Assembly: GCA_031253995.1 (NCBI GenBank)
Contig: JAIRVG010000098.1
Span: 42,353-106,352 of the forward strand
Source of the DNA: Paucimonas sp.
GTDB lineage: Bacteria; Pseudomonadota; Gammaproteobacteria; Pseudomonadales; Pseudomonadaceae
Direction: 5' to 3'
Length of the DNA: 64,000 bases
Below are positions 42,212-50,604 of this stretch, one piece after another. The translations under genes were made by a program, and so were the position numbers. The notes beneath the pieces are model-generated. The model searched no databases and was not told where the DNA came from. It saw only the letters and a program-made list of their open reading frames with translations. Each line of letters opens with the position of its first letter. Position 1 is the stretch's first letter.

Positions 42212-42916
42212 ATGGCGCATTGGAAGCAGGAGCAGCTGGAAAGCCTGATCGCGGAGCAGGACCCCGAGCGCATTTTCGAATCCGCCCTGTCCCTGGCACA
42301 GCAACTGGAGATGGAGTACCTCAGCCTGGTGGTACAAAGCCAGGCCACCGGCATGACCCCGCAGGTGCTGATGTTCAACAACTATTCCAGCGAGTGGAAC
42401 GCCCATTACCAGGCGCGCAACTACCTTGCCCTCGACCCGACCTTCTCCCATTGCCGGCACTCGCTGATCCCGCTGCTCTGGGAGGACGAGGTCTTCAATG
42501 AAGTCCCGCAATTGCGCGAGGATGCCAAGGCTCACGGCCTGGCCCACGGCTGGAGCCAGGCGGCCCACGACATCCGCGGCAACAACAGCATGCTCAGCCT
42601 GGTGCGCAGTAAAAAGACCATCAGCGTCGCCGAGTTCTATGACAAGACCGGCCAGGCCCTGTGGCTGTGCAATGTGATGCACACGGTCATGCTCGAACGC
42701 ATCAATCCCCTGCAGCCCAATGGCTTCGGTCTCTCCGAGCGCGAGCGCGAAGTGCTGAAATGGTCCGCCGCCGGCAAGACCGCCTCGGACATCGCCTGCA
42801 TCCTCACCCTGTCGCAGAGCACGGTGAACTTCCATATCCGCAGCGTCATCACCAAGATGCACGCCAACAACAAGGCCGGAGCCGTGGCCATCGCCGCCAT
42901 GCACGGACTGCTCTGA
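42212..42916 (+). CDS. ppoR: LuxR-family solo with AHL-binding domain (PpoR type)
   Basis: A 234-residue LuxR-type regulator. Residues ~15-160 form the autoinducer-binding domain, with all six usual conserved positions present: Trp62, Tyr66, Asp75, Pro76, Trp90 and Gly123. Residues ~172-234 form the GerE-type HTH (LSEREREVLKWSAAGKTASDIACILTLSQSTVNFHIRSVITKM). No luxI-type synthase gene is near, so it is an orphan receptor. Size and location beside fpr match PpoR of P. putida. The start at MAHWKQEQLESL follows AGGGAG; an in-frame upstream start is unlikely. Confidence 0.9.
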   Translation: MAHWKQEQLESLIAEQDPERIFESALSLAQQLEMEYLSLVVQSQATGMTPQVLMFNNYSSEWNAHYQARNYLALDPTFSHCRHSLIPLLWEDEVFNEVPQLREDAKAHGLAHGWSQAAHDIRGNNSMLSLVRSKKTISVAEFYDKTGQALWLCNVMHTVMLERINPLQPNGFGLSEREREVLKWSAAGKTASDIACILTLSQSTVNFHIRSVITKMHANNKAGAVAIAAMHGLL

Positions 42917-43002
42917 CCCCGCTACGCGGCAAAGCCCTGTAGAATCGGCGCCTGTCTGTCACTGCCGCGGCAGTGCACACCCATGCCCCAGAGCCTCGAC
43001 CC

Positions 43003-44127
43003 ATGCCTTTGCTGACCAGCCCCTTCGCCGAACTCGACCTGATCCGCCAGCCCGACTACGCCAACGATCCCCTGCAAGCCTTCGACGCTGCCGACGAATA
43101 CCTGCTGGAGCACCTGGCCGCCCGGGGCCTGCCCGACGGCGCCCGGGTGCTGGTGCTCAACGACAGCTTCGGTGGCCTGGCCATCAGCCTGCGCGAGCGT
43201 TTCGCGGTGACCAGCAGCGGTGATTCCTTCCTCGCCCGCCTCGGCCTGGAAAAAAACCTGCCACGCAATGACCAGCCTTGGGACGGCGTGCCGTTCGTGC
43301 CGGCCAGCGAGGCCTGGCAGGGGCCGTTCGATCACGTGCTGGTGCGGGTGCCGAAGACCCTGGCCTTGCTGGAAGAACAACTGATCCGCCTGCAAGGTCA
43401 CCTCGCGCCCGGAGCGAAGGTGGTCGCCGGGGCGATGATCAAGCACCTGCCGCGGGCTGCCGGTGATCTGCTGGAGCAGTACATCGGGCCGATGCAGGCG
43501 TCGCTGGCGCAGAAGAAGGCGCGCCTGCTGGTCGCCACCTTCGAGCCGAAGGCCGTCGCCGTCTCGCCGTACCCGACCCGCTACCGCCTGGACAAGCCGG
43601 CGCTGGAGCTGGTCAACCACGCCAACGTGTTCTGCCGCGAAGGGCTGGATATCGGCACCCGCGCGTTTCTTCCGCACCTGCCGCGCAACCTCGGCACGGC
43701 CCGGGTCGCGGACCTGGGTTGCGGCAATGGCGTGCTGGCCATCGCCAGCGCGCTGGACAACCCACAGGCGCACTACACCCTGGTGGACGAGTCGTACATG
43801 GCGGTGCAGTCGGCGGCGGAGAACTGGCGTGCGGCGCTGGGTGAACGGGACGTGGAGATCCGCGCGGCGGATGGCCTGGCCGGGCAGGCGGCGGATTCGC
43901 TGGACGTGGTGCTGTGCAATCCGCCATTCCACCAGCAGCAGGTGGTCGGCGACTTCCTGGCCTGGCGCATGTTCCAGCAGGCCCGGGAGGCGCTGGTGGT
44001 GGGTGGGGCCCTGTATGTGGTGGGGAACCGCCACCTGGGCTACCACACCAAGCTGGCGCGGTTGTTCCGCGGGGTCGAGCAGGTGGCGGCGACGCCGAAG
44101 TTCGTGATCCTCAAGGCCCGGAAATAA
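43003..44127 (+). CDS. rlmG: 23S rRNA (guanine-N2)-methyltransferase RlmG
   Basis: A 374-residue SAM-dependent enzyme that makes m2G1835 in 23S rRNA. It has two methyltransferase-like domains: a degenerate N-terminal one and a catalytic C-terminal one with the SAM-binding VADLGCGNGVLAI motif and the N2-guanine signature NPPF (LCNPPFHQQQ). The start is MPLLTSPFAELDLIRQP. It is a single gene between the luxR solo and a hairpin-bearing convergent intergenic region. Confidence 0.94.
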   Translation: MPLLTSPFAELDLIRQPDYANDPLQAFDAADEYLLEHLAARGLPDGARVLVLNDSFGGLAISLRERFAVTSSGDSFLARLGLEKNLPRNDQPWDGVPFVPASEAWQGPFDHVLVRVPKTLALLEEQLIRLQGHLAPGAKVVAGAMIKHLPRAAGDLLEQYIGPMQASLAQKKARLLVATFEPKAVAVSPYPTRYRLDKPALELVNHANVFCREGLDIGTRAFLPHLPRNLGTARVADLGCGNGVLAIASALDNPQAHYTLVDESYMAVQSAAENWRAALGERDVEIRAADGLAGQAADSLDVVLCNPPFHQQQVVGDFLAWRMFQQAREALVVGGALYVVGNRHLGYHTKLARLFRGVEQVAATPKFVILKARK

Positions 44128-44133
44128 GCAGCC

Positions 44134-44220
44134 GCAAGCTACAAGTTTCAAGCCGCAAGAAAAAGCAGCGGCGACGCTGACTGCTCTTTCTTGCAGCTTA
44201 TGGCTTGCAGCTTGTAGCTC
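44134..44220. terminator. Long inverted repeat between rlmG and the cio genes
   Basis: AGCTACAAG...CAAGCCGCAAGAAAAAGCAG pairs with CTGCTCTTTCTTGCAGCTTATGGCTTGCAGCTTGTAGCT to form a long imperfect hairpin of roughly 35 positions per arm. It lies between convergent genes and most likely ends both transcripts. Confidence 0.7.
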
Positions 44221-44374
44221 AATGAGTGCTCAACCCCGCCGCACTCATGAACATCCGCATCAAGTACGCCACCACCGCCAGGGTCGCCACGCTCAGCCCC
44301 CAGATCAGCGCCAGCCAGCCCAGCCGCTGCCACAGCGGCTTCTTCTCCGGCTCGAAGGTATCGTTGCCTTTCAT
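44219..44374 (-). CDS. DUF2474 small membrane protein of the bd-type oxidase
   Basis: A 51-residue protein, MKGNDTFEPEKKPLWQRLGWLALIWGLSVATLAVVAYLMRMFM and on, with one membrane helix. This is the DUF2474 pattern of small proteins encoded after cioB, analogous to CydX, which stabilises cytochrome bd oxidase. It follows cioB by 13 bp and has a perfect AGGAGG ribosome binding site, which sets the start at 44374 rather than the upstream ATG. Confidence 0.88.
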   Translation of the reverse strand: MKGNDTFEPEKKPLWQRLGWLALIWGLSVATLAVVAYLMRMFMSAAGLSTH

Positions 44375-44387
44375 GCCCTGAACCCTC

Positions 44388-45395
44388 CTAGTGATAGCCA
44401 TGTTCATGGGTCACCTTGCCGCGGAACACGTAATAGCTCCAGAAGGTATACCCAAGGATGAACGGCAGGATGAACAGCGTGCCCACCAGCATGAAGCCCT
44501 GGCTCTGCGGCGGCGCAGCAGCATCCCAGATCGAGATCGACGGCGGGATGATGTTCGGCCACAGGCTGATGCCCAGGCCGCTGTAGCCGAGGAAGATCAG
44601 CACCAGCGTGAGCAGGAACGGCGTGTAGTGCGCATTGCGCTTCACCGCCTGGAGCAGGCCGTAGAAGGTCACCAGGACCAGCAGCGGCACCGGCATGAAC
44701 CAGATCAGGTTGGGCATGCTGAACCAGCGCTCGGCGATCTTCGGATAGGCCAGCGGCGTCCACAAACTGACGATGCCGATCACCAGCAACAGCACCAGCG
44801 CTAGCGGCCGGCCGAGGTTGTGCATCTGCTCCTGGAGCTTGCCTTCGGTCTTCATGATCAGCCAGGTGCAGCCGAGCAGCGCGTAGGCGACGATCAGGCC
44901 GAGGCCGCTGAACAGGCTGAACGGCGTCAGCCAGTCCAGGGTACCGCCGGCGTACTGCCGGTCGACCACCTTGAAGCCCTCGATGAAGGCGCCCAGGGCC
45001 ACGCCCTGGAAGAAGGTGGCGGTGAGCGAACCCCAGATGAACGCCTTGTCCCACAGGTGGCGCTTGTCGGCCTTGGCCTTGAAGCGGAACTCGAAGGCCA
45101 CGCCGCGGAAGATCAGCCCCACCAGCATCAGCATCAGCGGCAGGTACAAGGCCGAGAGCACCACCGAATAGGCCAGCGGGAAGGCGCCGAACAGCCCCGC
45201 CCCGCCCAGCACCAGCCAGGTCTCGTTACCGTCCCAGACCGGCGCCACGGTGTTCATCATCACGTCGCGGTCCTGCTCGCCCTTGACGAAGGGAAAGAGG
45301 ATGCCGATGCCCAGGTCGAAACCGTCCATGACCACGTACATCATCACGCCGAAGATGATGATCACGGCCCAGATCAGCGCAAGATCGATTCCCAT
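44388..45395 (-). CDS. cioB: Cyanide-insensitive (bd-type) quinol oxidase subunit II
   Basis: A 335-residue inner-membrane subunit with eight to nine helices. The N-terminal MGIDLALIWAVIIIFGVMMYVVMDGFDLGIGILFPF and WDGNETWLVLGGAGLFGAFPLAY are CydB/CioB hallmarks. It pairs with CioA to oxidise ubiquinol with oxygen. The start is 3 bp after the cioA stop, so the two are translationally linked. Confidence 0.95.
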   Translation of the reverse strand: MGIDLALIWAVIIIFGVMMYVVMDGFDLGIGILFPFVKGEQDRDVMMNTVAPVWDGNETWLVLGGAGLFGAFPLAYSVVLSALYLPLMLMLVGLIFRGVAFEFRFKAKADKRHLWDKAFIWGSLTATFFQGVALGAFIEGFKVVDRQYAGGTLDWLTPFSLFSGLGLIVAYALLGCTWLIMKTEGKLQEQMHNLGRPLALVLLLVIGIVSLWTPLAYPKIAERWFSMPNLIWFMPVPLLVLVTFYGLLQAVKRNAHYTPFLLTLVLIFLGYSGLGISLWPNIIPPSISIWDAAAPPQSQGFMLVGTLFILPFILGYTFWSYYVFRGKVTHEHGYH

Positions 45396-45398
45396 GAT

Positions 45399-46838
45399 TC
45401 AGTGTCCTTCTTTGTTCAGGCTGACATCGCCGATGTCGTGTTCGTCCTTCGCGGCCGACAGCGGCCGGGCTGGCGTGCGTGGCTGGCCCGGACCGCCCGG
45501 GTTGGTCTCGTTGCCCTCGCCGGTCTTCGGCCCCTTGCGCACCAGGCGCATCATGTAGCCCAGGCCGGCGCCGAACAGGGCGAAGTACACCACCACGAAC
45601 ATGATCAGGGTGAAGCCGAGCTGCGCGTAGCTGTGGTTCGACGCCCCGTCCGCCGTGCGCATCAGGCCATAGACCACCCACGGCTGGCGACCGACCTCGG
45701 TGGTGAACCAGCCCGCGAGAATGGCGATCAGCCCCGACGGGCCCATCCACAGGGTCAGGTAGAGGAACGGCCGCGAGCTGTACAGGGTGCCGCGCTTGCG
45801 CAGCCACAGGCTCCACAGGCCGACGAAGATCATCAGCATGCCCAGCCCGACCATGATGCGGAACGACCAGAACACCACGGTGGAGTTGGGCCGGTCCTCG
45901 GGCGGGAAGTCCTTCATCGCCGGGACCTGCTTGTCCAGGCTGTGGGTCAGGATCAGGCTGCCCAGCGCCGGGATCTCCAGCTTGAAGTGGGTGGTCTCCG
46001 CCTTCATGTCGGGGATGCCGAAGAGGATCAGCGGGGTCGGTTCGTCACCGACGTTTTCCCAGTGCCCCTCGATGGCGGCGATCTTCACCGGCTGGTGCTT
46101 GAGGGTGTTGAGGCCGTGGAAGTCGCCGATCACTGCCTGGATCGGCGCGACGATCAGGGCCATCCACATGGCCATCGAAAGCATCTTGCGGATCGCCGGG
46201 TTGTCACGCCCGCGCAGCAGGTGCCAGGCCGCCGAGGCGCCGACGAAGAACGCGGTGGCGACGAACGCGGCGGTGGCCATGTGCATCAGGCGGTAGGGGA
46301 ATGACGGGTTGAAGATCACCGCCAGCCAGTCCACCGGAATCACCCGGCCATCGATGATTTCGTAGCCCTGGGGCGTCTGCATCCAGCTGTTGGAGGCGAG
46401 GATCCAGAAGGTCGAGACCAGCGTGCCGAGGGCCACCATCACCGTGGAGAAGAAGTGCAGGCCACGGCCGACGCGGTTCCAGCCGAAGAGCATGACGCCG
46501 AGGAAGCCGGCTTCGAGGAAGAACGCGGTGAGCACCTCGTAGGTCAGCAAGGGCCCGGTCACCGCGCCGGCAAAGTCGGAAAAGCGGCTCCAGTTGGTAC
46601 CGAACTGGTAGGCCATGACCAGGCCGGAGACCACCCCCATGCCGAAGTTGACGGCAAAGATCTTCGACCAGAAATGGTAGAGGTCGCGGTAGACCGCTTC
46701 GTTGGTTTTCAGCCACAGGCCTTCGAGCACCGCCAGGTAGCTGGCGAGACCGATGGTGATGGCAGGGAACAGGATGTGAAAGGACACGGTGAACGCAAAC
46801 TGCATTCGGGCGAGATCGAGTGCCTCTGATCCGAACAT
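45399..46838 (-). CDS. cioA: Cyanide-insensitive (bd-type) quinol oxidase subunit I
   Basis: A 479-residue heme-bearing subunit. It begins MFGSEALDLARMQFAFTVSFHILFPAITIGLASYLAV, with the conserved His in the first helix. It contains GRQPWVVYGLMRTADG and lacks the long Q-loop insertion of CydA, as in CIO-type oxidases. These oxidases resist cyanide and support respiration when cytochrome c oxidases are blocked. ATG 46838 is the family start; the longer upstream frame crosses the promoter region. An ANR box lies 166 bp upstream. Confidence 0.95.
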   Translation of the reverse strand: MFGSEALDLARMQFAFTVSFHILFPAITIGLASYLAVLEGLWLKTNEAVYRDLYHFWSKIFAVNFGMGVVSGLVMAYQFGTNWSRFSDFAGAVTGPLLTYEVLTAFFLEAGFLGVMLFGWNRVGRGLHFFSTVMVALGTLVSTFWILASNSWMQTPQGYEIIDGRVIPVDWLAVIFNPSFPYRLMHMATAAFVATAFFVGASAAWHLLRGRDNPAIRKMLSMAMWMALIVAPIQAVIGDFHGLNTLKHQPVKIAAIEGHWENVGDEPTPLILFGIPDMKAETTHFKLEIPALGSLILTHSLDKQVPAMKDFPPEDRPNSTVVFWSFRIMVGLGMLMIFVGLWSLWLRKRGTLYSSRPFLYLTLWMGPSGLIAILAGWFTTEVGRQPWVVYGLMRTADGASNHSYAQLGFTLIMFVVVYFALFGAGLGYMMRLVRKGPKTGEGNETNPGGPGQPRTPARPLSAAKDEHDIGDVSLNKEGH

Positions 46839-47214
46839 GGTGCTTCCTCTGTCAGGTAATCCGGCGCCAGGGTCCGTTGCCTTGACGCCAACTGCCCCTG
46901 TGGTGGTGGAGTGCGACCCGTTCGAATTGTTCTGAAAATTTCCCACCGCAGGGATCGACGGCCCGGAGGCCGGTCGTTGAGCGGATAGTTGCTGCGACAA
47001 CTATTGATCCAGATCAATGACAGGGAGAAAGGATAGTCCCGAACCACCGCCTCGGTTGTGTGGTGCGTTGCCGCGTGACCGGTTGCCTCACCCTCTTTAC
47101 GGATTTGTGAAACGGTGCGCTCAGCGAACGGCAATCGCGGCTTCTGCAACCTTTTGTTACAGCCTGGTGTTACGCTGCACCACCTCTCCCCCACTGAAGA
47201 CTCCGCGCTCGCCC
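46839..47214. other. 376-bp divergent intergenic region, cioA / MFS gene
   Basis: No gene is seen. It holds the promoters of cioA (minus) and the MFS transporter gene (plus), and one perfect ANR/FNR box at 47004-47017. The stretch near 47150-47200 (TTTTGTTACAGCCTGGTGTTACGCTGC) may hold the MFS promoter. Confidence 0.6.
47004..47017. promoter_or_regulatory. ANR/FNR box upstream of cioA
   Basis: TTGATCCAGATCAA is a perfect TTGAT-N4-ATCAA palindrome, 166 bp from the cioA start and 198 bp from the MFS gene. In P. aeruginosa the cio operon is repressed by ANR at low oxygen, which fits this site. Confidence 0.85.
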
Positions 47215-48447
47215 ATGTCCGCCCAGGCTCCGTTGTTGCTGCGTCATCACCGTCCTTTCCTGTCGTTCTGGCTGGCCCGGGTGTTTACCGCCAGCGGTTT
47301 CCAGATGCTCACCGTGGCCATCGGCTGGCACCTGTACCAGCTGACCGGCAATGTGCTCGACCTGGGCCTGGTGGGCCTGGTGGAGTTCGCGCCGCGGGTG
47401 CTGTTCATGCTGCATACCGGGCATGTCGCCGACCGCTATGACCGACGCCGCGTCGCCGCGCTGTGCCAGAGCCTGCAGGCGCTGATCGCGCTGGTGCTGG
47501 CGCTGGCCAGCACCACGGATTCGGTAAGCCGCGAGCTGATCTTCATCCTCGCCTTCCTGCTCGGTGCCGCGCGCTCGTTCGAGATGCCGGCGACCCAGGC
47601 GCTGCTGCCCAACGTGGTGCCGCCGGAGCTGTTCCCGCGGGCGGTGGCGGCGTCGGCCTCGGCGATGCAGTCGGCGACCATCATCGCCCCGGCGCTGGGC
47701 GGGTTTCTCTATGCCTTCGGCAGCGTCTGGGTGTACGGGCCGACGGTGATCCTGTACGTCATCGCCTGCTGCCTGACCCTGAGCCTGACCTCGCGGCAGA
47801 CCCCGCTGGCGCAGGGTCGGGCAAGCATCGAGTCGCTGCTGGCGGGGATCCGTTTCATCCGCAGCCGGCCGGATATCCTCGGCGCGATTTCCCTGGACCT
47901 GTTCGCCGTGCTGCTAGGCGGGGCCACCGCGCTGCTGCCGGTGTTCGCCAAGGACATCCTGCTCACCGGGCCCTGGGGCCTGGGCCTGCTGCGCTCGGCG
48001 CCGGCGGTGGGAGCGTTGCTGATGTCGCTGTGGCTGGCGCGCTTCCCGGTGGAGCGCAAGGTCGGGCGGGTGATGTTCACCGCAGTGGGCGTGTTTGGCG
48101 TGGCGACCATTGCGTTCGGCCTGTCCACCTCGTTCTGGTTCTCCCTGGCGGTGCTGGCCGTGCTGGGGGCGGCGGACATGATCAGCATGGTGATCCGCGG
48201 GGCCTTCGTGCAGATGGAGACGCCGGATGAGATGCGGGGCCGGGTGAGTGCGGTGAATGGCTTGTTCATCGGTGCGTCGAACCAGCTGGGCGAGTTCGAG
48301 TCGGGGGTGACGGCGCACTGGTTCGGCACGGTGCCGGCGGTGGTGATGGGCGGGGTCGGGACGCTGGTGGTGACCGGGGTTTGGATCAAGCTGTTCCCGA
48401 CGTTGGCGGGGCGGGATCATATGCATAGCCGGCGTTCGGCCGACTGA
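47215..48447 (+). CDS. MFS transporter (EntS-like, MFS_3)
   Basis: A 410-residue, 12-helix major facilitator. The motif A loop GHVADRYDRRRV is intact after helix 2. Overall layout (RPFLSFWLARVFTASGFQMLTVAIGWHLYQLTG start) resembles the MFS_3 group that includes the enterobactin exporter EntS and macrolide pumps. The substrate is unknown. It is a single gene facing away from cioA, with a REP pair directly downstream. Confidence 0.85.
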   Translation: MSAQAPLLLRHHRPFLSFWLARVFTASGFQMLTVAIGWHLYQLTGNVLDLGLVGLVEFAPRVLFMLHTGHVADRYDRRRVAALCQSLQALIALVLALASTTDSVSRELIFILAFLLGAARSFEMPATQALLPNVVPPELFPRAVAASASAMQSATIIAPALGGFLYAFGSVWVYGPTVILYVIACCLTLSLTSRQTPLAQGRASIESLLAGIRFIRSRPDILGAISLDLFAVLLGGATALLPVFAKDILLTGPWGLGLLRSAPAVGALLMSLWLARFPVERKVGRVMFTAVGVFGVATIAFGLSTSFWFSLAVLAVLGAADMISMVIRGAFVQMETPDEMRGRVSAVNGLFIGASNQLGEFESGVTAHWFGTVPAVVMGGVGTLVVTGVWIKLFPTLAGRDHMHSRRSAD

Positions 48448-48452
48448 CCGCG

Positions 48453-48536
48453 GGGCCTTCATCGCTGGCAAGCCAGCTCCCACAGGTACGATGCATGCAG
48501 GACCTTGTGGGAGCTGGCTTGCCAGCGATGAGGCCC
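48453..48536. repeat. Inverted REP pair (BIME)
   Basis: Two inverted REP cores separated by about 25 bp between the convergent MFS and DJ-1-like genes. The linker (GTACGATGCATGCAGGACC) contains the small palindrome ATGCAT and differs from the GCGGTGCAC linker seen elsewhere. Confidence 0.9.
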
Positions 48537-48542
48537 TCAAGA

Positions 48543-49094
48543 TCAACACCCAAGCAGATGCGCCACCTGCCCGCGCATCACCTTCCCTTCCAGCAACTCC
48601 ACCAGGGTCAGGGCAAACGGAATCGCCGCCGCCGAGTGCTGCGCCGTGATGCAGTTGCCATCCACCACCACCGGCTGGTCGACGAAATTGCAGCCGGACA
48701 GGTGCTGGCTGACATCGTTGTGGCAGGTCATCTTGCGCTGGCGCAAAAGCCCCCAGGCATTCAGGGCGATCGCCGGCGATTCGCCGATCGCCGCATAGAA
48801 CGCCCCGGCCTTGGCCTGCTGCTGCATCCGCTGCTGCAGCGGCTGGCTGGCGGCCATGTGCTGCGCGCCCGTCTCACCCCCCGGCAGCACGATCAGGTCG
48901 AACGACTGCGCCAGCACATCCAGCAACATGGCGTCGGCCGTCAGCCGCGTGCCGCGGGCACAGGTGAGCATGCGGCGGTTCTCGATGCTCGCCACCAGCA
49001 CCTCCACCGCCGACTGGCGCAATACGTCGATCAGGGTCACGGTCTGCAGATCGTCGACGCCTTCGGCGACGACGACCAAGGCTCTCTGGGTCAT
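48543..49094 (-). CDS. DJ-1/PfpI family protein lacking the catalytic cysteine
   Basis: A 183-residue protein of the DJ-1/YajL group. The fold is clear (ALVVVAEGVDDLQTVTLIDVLRQSAVEV, DLIVLPGGETGAQHM, YAAIGESPAIAL, MTCHNDV). The nucleophile elbow, normally AAIC(A/S)xP, reads AAIGESP, so the reactive cysteine is Gly104. The acidic partner (Glu18 in human DJ-1) aligns with Gln17. The histidine equivalent to His126 is present (His125) beside Cys124. Glyoxalase or deglycase chemistry of the normal type should therefore be lost. It is divergent from the adenine-type permease gene. Confidence 0.88.
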   Translation of the reverse strand: MTQRALVVVAEGVDDLQTVTLIDVLRQSAVEVLVASIENRRMLTCARGTRLTADAMLLDVLAQSFDLIVLPGGETGAQHMAASQPLQQRMQQQAKAGAFYAAIGESPAIALNAWGLLRQRKMTCHNDVSQHLSGCNFVDQPVVVDGNCITAQHSAAAIPFALTLVELLEGKVMRGQVAHLLGC

Positions 49095-49207
49095 GGCGAA
49101 CTCCTTGCGGGCGAATGTTTCCAGCGTAGTTCACCGGTGTTACAGCGGGAGATCGACGGCCGGTTGGACGCATTACCCTGTGCCAGCCATGCTGGTATGA
49201 TGCGCGG

Positions 49208-49290
49208 CTTTTTTCCGGTCCGGACGAATTCGCGCAAGGCGGTACGCTTTGTGCTTTCCTGACCGGACCGACAATTTCAGGCGCCCATCG
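49208..49290 (+). ncRNA. Structured 5' leader of the NCS2 permease gene (candidate cis-acting RNA)
   Basis: Downstream of a -10-like TATGAT (49197-49202), the leader can form an outer 8-bp stem (49216-49223 with 49263-49270, CGGTCCGG/CCGGACCG). Inside is a 10-position stem-loop (49232-49241 with 49245-49254, two G-U pairs, loop GTA). The two helices are joined by an asymmetric internal loop, ACGAATTC facing TTTCCTGA. I cannot match it to a known riboswitch class. The end point is approximate. Confidence 0.4.
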
Positions 49291-49308
49291 CGCCACGGGG
49301 AGCAGGAC

Positions 49309-50604
49309 ATGCTGGAAAGGCTGTTTCAACTGAAAGCACACGATACGAATGTGCGTACCGAGATCCTGGCAGGCGTCACCACGTTCCTGGCCATGGCCTA
49401 CATTCTCTTCGTCAACCCGAGCATCCTCGGCGAGACCGGCATGGACAAGGGCGCGCTGTTCGTCGCCACCTGCCTGGCCGCGGCCATCGGCTCCACGATC
49501 ATGGGCCTCATCGCCAACTACCCGATCGCCCTGGCGCCGGGCATGGGCCTGAACGCCTTCTTCACCTACACCGTGGTCCTGCACATGGGCCACACCTGGC
49601 AGGTGGCCCTGGGCGCGGTATTCATCTCGGCGGTGCTGTTCTTCCTGCTGTCGATCTTCCGTATCCGCGAATGGATCGTGAACAGCATCCCGCTGCCGCT
49701 GCGCTCGGCCATCGCTGCCGGTATCGGCCTGTTCCTGGCGCTGATCGCCCTGCATAACGCGGGTATCGTCGTCGATAACCCGGCCACCCTGGTGGGCCTG
49801 GGCGACCTCAAGCAGCCAGCACCGATCCTCGCCACCCTGGGCTTCTTCCTGATCGTCGCCCTGGAAGCGCTGAAAGTGCGCGGCGCCGTGCTGATCGGCA
49901 TCCTGGCCGTGACGGTCGCCTCCATCGCCTTCGGCGTCACCGAGTTCGGCGGCGTGGTGTCGATGCCGCCGTCGCTGGCCCCGACCTTCCTGCAACTGGA
50001 CATCAAGGGTGCGCTGGACGTCGGCCTGGTCAGCGTGATCTTCGCCTTCCTCTTCGTCGACCTGTTCGACAACTCCGGCACCCTGATCGGCGTGGCCAAG
50101 CGCGCCGGCCTGATGGGCAAGGACGGCCACATGCCGAAGATGGGCCGCGCCCTGATCGCCGACAGCACCGCGGCCATGGCCGGTTCGCTGCTGGGTACCT
50201 CGACCACCACCAGCTACATCGAGTCGGCAGCGGGCGTCAGCGCCGGCGGCCGTACCGGCCTGACCGCCATCGTCGTTGCCATCCTGTTCCTGCTGGCGCT
50301 GTTCTTCGCCCCGCTGGCCGGTAGCGTGCCGGCCTTCGCCACCGCCCCGGCGCTGCTGTTCGTCGCCGTGCTGATGGCCTCGGGCCTGGCGGAAATCAAC
50401 TGGGACGACATCACCGAAGCCGCGCCGGTGGTGATCACCGCCCTGGCCATGCCGCTGACCTACTCCATCGCCAACGGCATCGCCTTCGGCTTCATCTCCT
50501 GGACCGCGATCAAGCTGATCTCCGGCCGTGGCCGCGACCTGAACTCGGCCCTGGTGATCCTGTCCATCCTGTTCGTCATCAAGCTGGGCTGGTTCAACGC
50601 ATGA
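49309..50604 (+). CDS. NCS2 family permease, AzgA-like (adenine/guanine/hypoxanthine)
   Basis: A 431-residue permease with 12-14 helices. The AzgA/PurP branch features are visible: MLERLFQLKAHDTNVRTEILAGVTTFLAMAYI at the start, NPSILGETGMD, APGMGLNAFFTYT, DLFDNSGTLIGVAKRAGL and GTSTTTSYIESAAGVSAGGRTGL. It probably imports adenine, guanine or hypoxanthine by proton symport. The ATG at 49309 follows GGGGAGCAGG. Its stop overlaps the trmA start (ATGA), an unexpected pairing of a purine carrier with a tRNA methylase. The 5' leader looks structured. Confidence 0.93.
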   Translation: MLERLFQLKAHDTNVRTEILAGVTTFLAMAYILFVNPSILGETGMDKGALFVATCLAAAIGSTIMGLIANYPIALAPGMGLNAFFTYTVVLHMGHTWQVALGAVFISAVLFFLLSIFRIREWIVNSIPLPLRSAIAAGIGLFLALIALHNAGIVVDNPATLVGLGDLKQPAPILATLGFFLIVALEALKVRGAVLIGILAVTVASIAFGVTEFGGVVSMPPSLAPTFLQLDIKGALDVGLVSVIFAFLFVDLFDNSGTLIGVAKRAGLMGKDGHMPKMGRALIADSTAAMAGSLLGTSTTTSYIESAAGVSAGGRTGLTAIVVAILFLLALFFAPLAGSVPAFATAPALLFVAVLMASGLAEINWDDITEAAPVVITALAMPLTYSIANGIAFGFISWTAIKLISGRGRDLNSALVILSILFVIKLGWFNA

